Positions 42,940-64,000 of a stretch of 64,000 nt of DNA are shown here, in pieces. The notes below the pieces were generated by a model that saw only the letters and a list, made by a program, of their open reading frames with translations, was not told the DNA's origin and searched no databases. The translations under genes were made by a program, and so were the position numbers. Position 1 is the stretch's first letter. Each line of letters starts with the position of its first letter. This DNA is from Yponomeuta sedellus (taxonomy: Eukaryota > Arthropoda > Insecta > Lepidoptera > Yponomeutidae), in assembly GCA_934045075.1 (NCBI GenBank), contig OW203723.1:4666577-4730576 (forward strand), in the 5' to 3' direction.

Positions 42940-43465
42940 TGTTGATTCTGGTGGCATAGATACGTGGGTGGTCGAAGTTAGCGTCGCAAGCACTACATCA
43001 CACAGAGACGTCTCTGGATAAGATCGCCCATGTGTTGCATTTTTTTAATATGGCGATCTTTAGCAACTTCAGTGTTGCTCCTTCCAACAGGGCATTTTGT
43101 CGCCAAACTTGCAGCTGTATGCGTTGTTCCAATGTCTTTCTATCTTTCTTCTTTGTTCTAGCAGTATAGGAGGGCAAGTGCAAGGGCTCCATAATACGGT
43201 TCGCTGAGAATAATAGAGTTAGCTCAGAGCTCATAATCATCTCATATTGGCGAAATTCTGGACTCGTTTGTAGCAAACACAGGCATCACGGTATCGCTTA
43301 TATAGCACCAGGACTTGTCACGCATAAATCACGAGTACGAGAAAACCTATGCGCTTTAAGCTAGCGATAATCGTAACTCGTTGGCCGAAGACGGGCATAC
43401 GCTAATGCATCTTCACAGTATCGCTCCTATACCACCAGGGCATGCCATAGCTTAACTTGCAATTG
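42940..43465 (-). pseudogene. Decayed pieces of the HDAC6 ZnF-UBP exon
   Basis: Four segments (about 42940-43012, 43080-43135, 43275-43315 and 43400-43465) match parts of the terminal exon 43732-43953. Examples on the plus strand are TTAGCGTCGCAAGCACTAC, GTCGCCAAACTTGCAGC and ATAGCACCAGG. All frames are broken. Confidence 0.75.
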
Positions 43466-43522
43466 GACCGGGAGCGCATGTGCGCTCTCTGCTGGTGAAA
43501 TTCGTGCCTAGTTAAAAGAATT

Positions 43523-43723
43523 GGACGGAGTTTACACGTTCAGGCTGGCGTCCGTTCAGTCCGCGACCTTGATCAAGCTCGAAAGGATGCCAGACTGATG
43601 AAGCTTCAAAATAATCGAATATCCGTCACTCTGGTCCATCAGTCCACTGAATAGACAGTCTACCGCCAGTCTAACCAGGCTGACGGAATTGACTGACGTC
43701 AGACTGAACGTGTAAACTCACGG
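43523..43723. mobile_element. MITE with GGACGGAGTTTACACGTTCA end
   Basis: Inverted right end CTGAACGTGTAAACTC. Same family as 23519-24046. It lies just past the HDAC6 stop codon. Confidence 0.7.
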
Positions 43724-43731
43724 TGTTACGA

Positions 43732-61887
<18,156 letters not shown>

Positions 61888-62914
61888 CTAGAAGCGACAA
61901 AACGAGGATTTTCAATGATTTCTTCAGTCTTCTACCCACGTTGTTATTGCGCGCGAATCGTAAACAAAACACTACCCACCATGACTTTTGGAAAAACAAC
62001 TGCTTGTACGCTTCTGCCAGAAGTTGAATGAGGTTCTAATAGTATTTTTACATTGATTTCATTGTCATTTACATGCGAAAAAACGTAATATGCTCAATCT
62101 GCGTGTTTGTGACTTTTGCCATTTTTGTTGTCATAATCAGCCTAGCGCAAGTAGGAACTTTGAAATTTTTGTTCGCATTTAGCCCCGTTTTAATGGCGGA
62201 CATATTTTTGTCTCACTCTTTAATACTACTTACTCTTTCTTTGCTGTCAATGTCAAACTGAAAACATAACAAATATGGCGGAACGCGGCACATAGAACGT
62301 TTTCTAGTTAAAATTTTTGTGTTCTAAGTTTGTTCAATATCTAGCTGTGTGTATCTTGTTTTTTTTTTTTTTTAGTTCGTCCCGCAAGGAACCGGCTAAG
62401 GTCTTAGACCATGCTGCCACGTCTTTGGTTTTTGTTCTTCATTATGAGTTTTTGGGAGGTTAGTCTTCAGTATAATATATTTTTCATGCTGCCATGTCTT
62501 TGGTTTCTATTCTTCATTATGAATTTTTGGGAAGTTAAAGTCTTCAGTAATATATTTTTCATGCTGCCACGTCTTTGGTTTCTGTTCTTCATTATGAATT
62601 TTTGGGAGGTTAAAGTCTTCAGTAATATATTATCGTCTTCAGTTTTAATTATATAAAATGTCCAATCCAATTTTAGTAAAATCCGTGTAATTTTACGTCG
62701 TGTCCGTCGAATTAGTCAATCCGTGATTTTAAGTCAATTAAGGCAACACATACTCTTTTCTTTTTTGGTCGAAATCGAAACGTCAAAACAAACAAACCAA
62801 AAATATTACATAACCTTACAAATTCTAAATATTATGTACAAGTCCATTTAGAAAATATTTTACACGGCTAAAAGTCGTATTCGAGTATTAAACAAAATCA
62901 ATATACAAGAAAAA
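61888..62914. other. Region upstream of the first recognised HDAC6 exon
   Basis: No exon could be joined in phase here. It contains a 75-bp tandem array (62410-62645) and AT-rich sequence. The HDAC6 promoter and first exon may lie here or further right. Confidence 0.35.
62410..62645. repeat. 75-bp tandem repeat, three copies
   Basis: CATGCTGCCACGTCTTTGG starts at 62410, 62485 and 62560, each followed by TTCTTCATTATGA and TTTTTGGGAGGTTA. The copies are more than 90 percent alike by eye. Confidence 0.85.
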
Positions 62915-64000
62915 CTAAATCTGTCCTACAGTGTTAATTATGAATCTGAACAAAGACAAAAATGTGGAAGTATTTACAAGAAGAGCCTGAATGGAGCGCG
63001 GCACTGACTCTGGACTGCTATAGATTTCAATCAGCTCATCCATTAGCACAAGGCGCTGGATGCCAAAGGATGGGCATTCGAAGAATAGATGATGTAAGGA
63101 TTGCTCAGTTTGGGAGCTGCAATGGTCACAGAACGGACTCTGAACCATTTTTAACCGGAACAGATGATAGTTTAGATTACAATGACCAAAACGAAGGGTC
63201 ATGGTGTAGCAAAGGGTGTGCAAGGGAAAAAACACTTAGAAAAATTTTGCGAAAAAAATAGGGTCCCCGTAACCCCTTCTTTTTATATTTTTAATCAAAG
63301 GGGGGCATCAAAATGAGCAACTTTTCCCTTTAAAAAAAAGTCTCTAAATTAAATATTTGACATTTTACAGGCGATTTAAAATCTGAAATATTAAATTTAG
63401 AGATTTTTTTTAGGGGGAAAAGTTGCTCATTTTGATGCCCTCCTTTGATTAAAACTATAAAAAGAAGGGGCTACGGTGACCTGTTTTCTGAAGTCAATTT
63501 TTCTTCTGTGTATAGCCATATAAAATTTAAATCGCCTGTAAAATCTGAAATATTTAATTTAGATATTTTTTTTAGGGGGAAAAGTTGCTCATTGTGATGC
63601 CCCCCTTTGATTAAAAATATAAAAAGAATGGGTTACGGGGACCCTATTTTTTTTGCAAAATTTTTCTAAGTGTTTTTTCCCTTGCACACCCTTTGCTACA
63701 CCCTGACCAAACGAAGCCTTGAAATAGTAGTGTAATATTTCCTATGAATGTAAGTATTGTTTTTACAAAACCAGGGCATGCTACCAATGGGAACATTAAA
63801 TGTAGCATACCATAAGCCTTTATTTTCAGCTTGAACTGTGTAGTTCCAGTGTCTTTTCCAGATATCTATAGATCTTTTCTTTAGAAGAGAGATTACATCT
63901 GTCCAGGGAACAGAAACATTGTGTGTATCTTGTTGTACAGTGTTTAGTGATTTTCTTTTAATATTGGCATTGATCGGATGGTGTCGAACTTGTGCCATTT
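62915..64000 (-). mobile_element. Non-LTR retrotransposon ORF2 C-terminal part (I/Jockey/R1-like), interrupted
   Basis: On the minus strand from the right edge, an open segment (63998-63715) reaches YYTTISRLR. After the insert at 63196-63704 it resumes with LRFGHCNLNYHLFRL, then FCDHCSSQTEQSLHHLFFEC, the CCHC-type C-terminal motif of non-LTR ORF2 proteins. It then continues to a stop near 62915. The reverse transcriptase itself must lie beyond the window. Confidence 0.75.
63196..63704. mobile_element. 509-bp TIR element inserted in the LINE ORF
   Basis: GGTGTAGCAAAGGGTGTGCA, AGGGAAAAAACACTTAGAAA and beyond is inverted at the right end. GACCAAACGAAG flanks both sides (63184-63195 and 63705-63716) as target duplication. 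The interior holds three copies of a TTGCTCATTTTGATGCCC block in two orientations. Confidence 0.8.

Noticed and set aside
61970..61990. ATGGTGG followed by GTAGTG as first HDAC6 exon
   Set aside because: The phase does not match the exon starting at 61887 (phase 0 needed, phase 1 given).

Overview
The window looks like nuclear DNA of a moth or butterfly. Small exons with GT/AG junctions sit in long AT-rich introns filled with RTE-type LINE tails, tRNA-derived SINEs and palindromic MITEs that I recognise as typical of Lepidoptera. The gene set (a PAL enzyme separate from PHM, a two-domain HDAC6, PIG-Z, a METTL25-type protein and ZCCHC7) also fits an insect. No database search was possible; gene names rest on protein motifs and on splice phases that I checked by hand.

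Layout. Plus strand: the 3' part of ZCCHC7 (105-3745), then a complete ten-exon peptidyl-alpha-hydroxyglycine alpha-amidating lyase gene (PAL, 6973-26390). Minus strand: a six-exon METTL25B-like methyltransferase (28885-33769), the three-exon GPI mannosyltransferase 4 gene PIGZ (36974-39265), and HDAC6 (43732-61887), whose 5' end I could not fix. The right edge (62915-64000) is the C-terminal part of a non-LTR retrotransposon split by a younger TIR element. The five host genes serve unrelated pathways: nuclear RNA surveillance, neuropeptide amidation, a putative methyltransferase, GPI-anchor synthesis, and tubulin deacetylation with ubiquitin binding. Nothing suggests they work together.

Main observation. 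Almost every gene carries local tandem copies of one or more of its own exons, each copied together with flanking intron. I count about ten cases in 64 kb: the ZCCHC7 knuckle exon, PAL exons 5, 6 and 9, METTL25B exon 5, and HDAC6 exons in CD1 (three places), CD2 and the ZnF-UBP domain. All but one are visibly decayed. The exception is in HDAC6 CD1, where two adjacent 60-nt exons (53709-53768 and 53825-53884) both keep splice sites, phase and the zinc-ligand motif SAGYDAA. They look like a functional alternative, possibly mutually exclusive, exon pair.

Other structures: a solo LTR with 4-bp TSD, TATA box and a perfect heat-shock element (41699-42191); a 1.2-kb foldback element with a nested MITE whose empty site survives in the other arm (39824-41023); several nested transposons with readable target duplications; and a tRNA-like element that in one copy forms a 54-bp perfect hairpin (30961-31091).
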